A stretch of DNA of 32,698 nucleotides from Clostridia bacterium. Lineage in GTDB: Bacteria; Bacillota; Clostridia; Oscillospirales; Acutalibacteraceae. The notes under the pieces are model-generated. The model was not told the origin of the DNA. It ran no database searches and was given only the letters and a program-made list of their open reading frames with translations. Made by a program: the position numbers and the translations under genes. The stretch spans positions 1 to 32,698 of the forward strand of contig JAFTEL010000109.1 of the NCBI GenBank assembly GCA_017453685.1. Direction: 5' to 3'. This document shows positions 31,176-32,698 of the stretch, piece by piece. Positions within the stretch are counted from its first letter, which is position 1. Each line of letters begins with the position of its first letter.

Positions 31176-31513
31176 GAGGGGATCACGCCCGCCTGTTTGA
31201 GATGCTTGAGAAGAATCGGCTCAAGCTGCGTGCTTTTGAGGGTTTTTGTTTTGCTTCGCGCGACAAAGACGATGTCCCACCCGCCCTGCACCTGAGGCGC
31301 GGCGGCGCGATAGGCAGCCCTTATCACTCTGCGGGAACGGTTACGCTCTACGGCATTACCGATCTTTTTGCTCGTCGTGATGCCGATACGACAAATGCCC
31401 GCACGGTTTTTCGTTACGTAAGAAACCAGTGCAGGGTTTGTGAACACCTTGCCGCGCCCGTAAGTGCGGCGAAAGTCCGTATTGCGATTTAAGGTCGTGA
31501 TCTTGTCAGCCAT
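31172..31513 (-). CDS. rnpA: Ribonuclease P protein component
   Basis: A 113-residue basic protein that binds the RNase P RNA and helps process tRNA 5' ends. It has NTDFRRTYGRGKVF, the RIGITTSKKIGNAVERNRSRRVIRAAYR block that includes the RNR motif, and VFVARSKTK. No strong ribosome site precedes the ATG, and a small stem-loop (31523-31539) lies just upstream, so its level is probably set by coupling or by attenuation below that of L34. Confidence 0.97.
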   Translation of the reverse strand: MADKITTLNRNTDFRRTYGRGKVFTNPALVSYVTKNRAGICRIGITTSKKIGNAVERNRSRRVIRAAYRAAAPQVQGGWDIVFVARSKTKTLKSTQLEPILLKHLKQAGVIPS

Positions 31514-31522
31514 AACCGTTCG

Positions 31523-31539
31523 ATTGAGCAGCGCTCAAT
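31523..31539 (-). promoter_or_regulatory. Small stem-loop between rpmH and rnpA
   Basis: ATTGAGC pairs with GCTCAAT around a 3-nt loop. The stem includes the last base of the rpmH stop codon and is followed by no U-run, so it is not a complete terminator. It could lower rnpA expression relative to rpmH. Confidence 0.5.
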
Positions 31540-31673
31540 TAATAGGAAAGCTGTTTTCTGCCCTTCGCTCTGCGGCGGGCGAGAACCTTGCGGCCGTTTC
31601 TGTCCGCCATTCTTTTGCGGAAACCGTGCTCCATCTTGCGATGACGCTTCTTGGGCTGGTAAGTCCTTTTCAT
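31539..31673 (-). CDS. rpmH: 50S ribosomal protein L34
   Basis: A 44-residue highly basic ribosomal protein: [20 protein letters not shown] at the N-terminus, then [19 protein letters not shown]. The match to bacterial L34 is complete. GGAGG lies 7 nt before the ATG. It is the first gene of the operon with rnpA, yidD, yidC and jag. Confidence 0.98.
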   Translation of the reverse strand: MKRTYQPKKRHRKMEHGFRKRMADRNGRKVLARRRAKGRKQLSY

Positions 31674-31764
31674 GCGCTAAACCTCCATTCAAGGTAAATT
31701 TATCAATCTAATGCGGAAAAAAGCGAAAGAGGCTTATACCCCACTTTAGACCTTGCGAGTGGAT

Positions 31765-31794
31765 ATTATATAACAAAATCAAGCCCTCTGTCAA
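31765..31794 (-). promoter_or_regulatory. Promoter of the rpmH operon
   Basis: Minus strand TTGACA (31794-31789), 18 nt, TATAAT (31770-31765), with a leader of roughly 85 nt. Confidence 0.82.
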
Positions 31795-31957
31795 CCTTTT
31801 TTCTTGAAAATTCCGCCCCGCCCACATCTTGCGCCGACCGCTTTCTTCTGCCACAAGATAGGGATTTTTTTGGGTTTGCCAAGCCGATTATCACGAAAAA
31901 ACCGCTCAAGTCGGGAAAATATATTCTTCAGGTCTTCCTTTTTGCCGCCCGTTGCGT
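31795..31957. other. Divergent intergenic stretch between the rpmH and secA promoters
   Basis: The 333-bp gap between rpmH and secA holds the two divergent promoters. The middle part shows no gene, no convincing DnaA-box cluster and no clear structured RNA. Confidence 0.5.
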
Positions 31958-31963
31958 TATAAT
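31958..31963 (+). promoter_or_regulatory. Putative -10 box of secA
   Basis: TATAAT; the -35 at the expected spacing (TTCCTT) is poor. Confidence 0.5.
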
Positions 31964-32006
31964 ATAGGTTTATAAGGCATAATTATCAGCAAAGGAAGGT
32001 AAATCC

Positions 32007-32698
<692 letters not shown>

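Noticed and set aside
31674..32006. Replication origin between rpmH and secA
   Set aside because: Only one loose DnaA-box-like word (near 31759) and no AT-rich iterons were found.

Overview
The window reads as chromosome of a Gram-positive anaerobe of the class Clostridia, most likely order Oscillospirales (Ruminococcaceae in the wide sense). The reasons are the rpmH-rnpA-yidD-yidC-jag cluster, CDP-polyol teichoic-acid genes with a TagGH-type exporter, an FHA-SEDS-PBP wall-synthesis operon, a cohesin-like surface protein, strong GGAGG ribosome sites with sigma-A promoters, GC-rich coding DNA, and CCA encoded in the tRNA genes. No phage, plasmid, CRISPR or complete insertion sequence was seen.

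Layout. 1-1691 (minus): a metal-handling operon of ZIP transporter (cut by the window edge), HMA metallochaperone and ATC-hydrolase-like protein, behind a consensus promoter that carries two copies of a 20-bp dyad operator. 1883-2100: tRNA-Thr and tRNA-Asp. 2127-4580: a divergent nucleoside hydrolase coupled to a membrane-anchored cohesin-like protein, then a secreted protein with octapeptide repeats. 4632-9543: alpha-galactosidase, secreted metallophosphatase and CCA-adding enzyme as one operon. 9555-9853: a self-contained gene for a 51-residue peptide. 9943-16186: a teichoic-acid operon (two GT2 transferases, ABC permease, ABC ATPase, TarI, TarJ, TagF-like polymerase). 16500-21002: an FHA, SEDS, PBP, amidase and small membrane protein operon. 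21416-23453: galM, a 43-residue ORF and endonuclease III. 23731-28475: a carbohydrate locus (GH99-like enzyme, zinc-ribbon membrane protein, GPH/MFS transporter, divergent SGNH esterase). 28911-31673: jag, yidC, yidD, rnpA, rpmH. 32007-end: secA, cut by the window edge.

The most unusual feature lies between the genes. About ten intergenic sites carry organised repeats of two related kinds. The first kind is degenerate tandem heptamers (7-bp period; words such as AATGCGG, TTATTCA, GCGGATA, GTTTACA) placed in mirror image to build dyads of up to about 230 bp. Two of these share a 47-bp core that differs at one position. The second kind is arrays of different mini-hairpins separated by a locus-specific constant word (GTTATGA, AGCTAAATT or TCGATATAT) that flips to its reverse complement halfway through. 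Many hairpins have GAA or GCA loops, and the heptamer GCGAAGC, known as an exceptionally stable DNA mini-hairpin, appears at ten intergenic positions. These elements abut genes closely enough to supply stop codons, disturb a start site and form the leader of the wall-synthesis operon. They recall cyanobacterial STRR heptamers and enterobacterial REP/BIME elements, but I cannot assign them to a named family.
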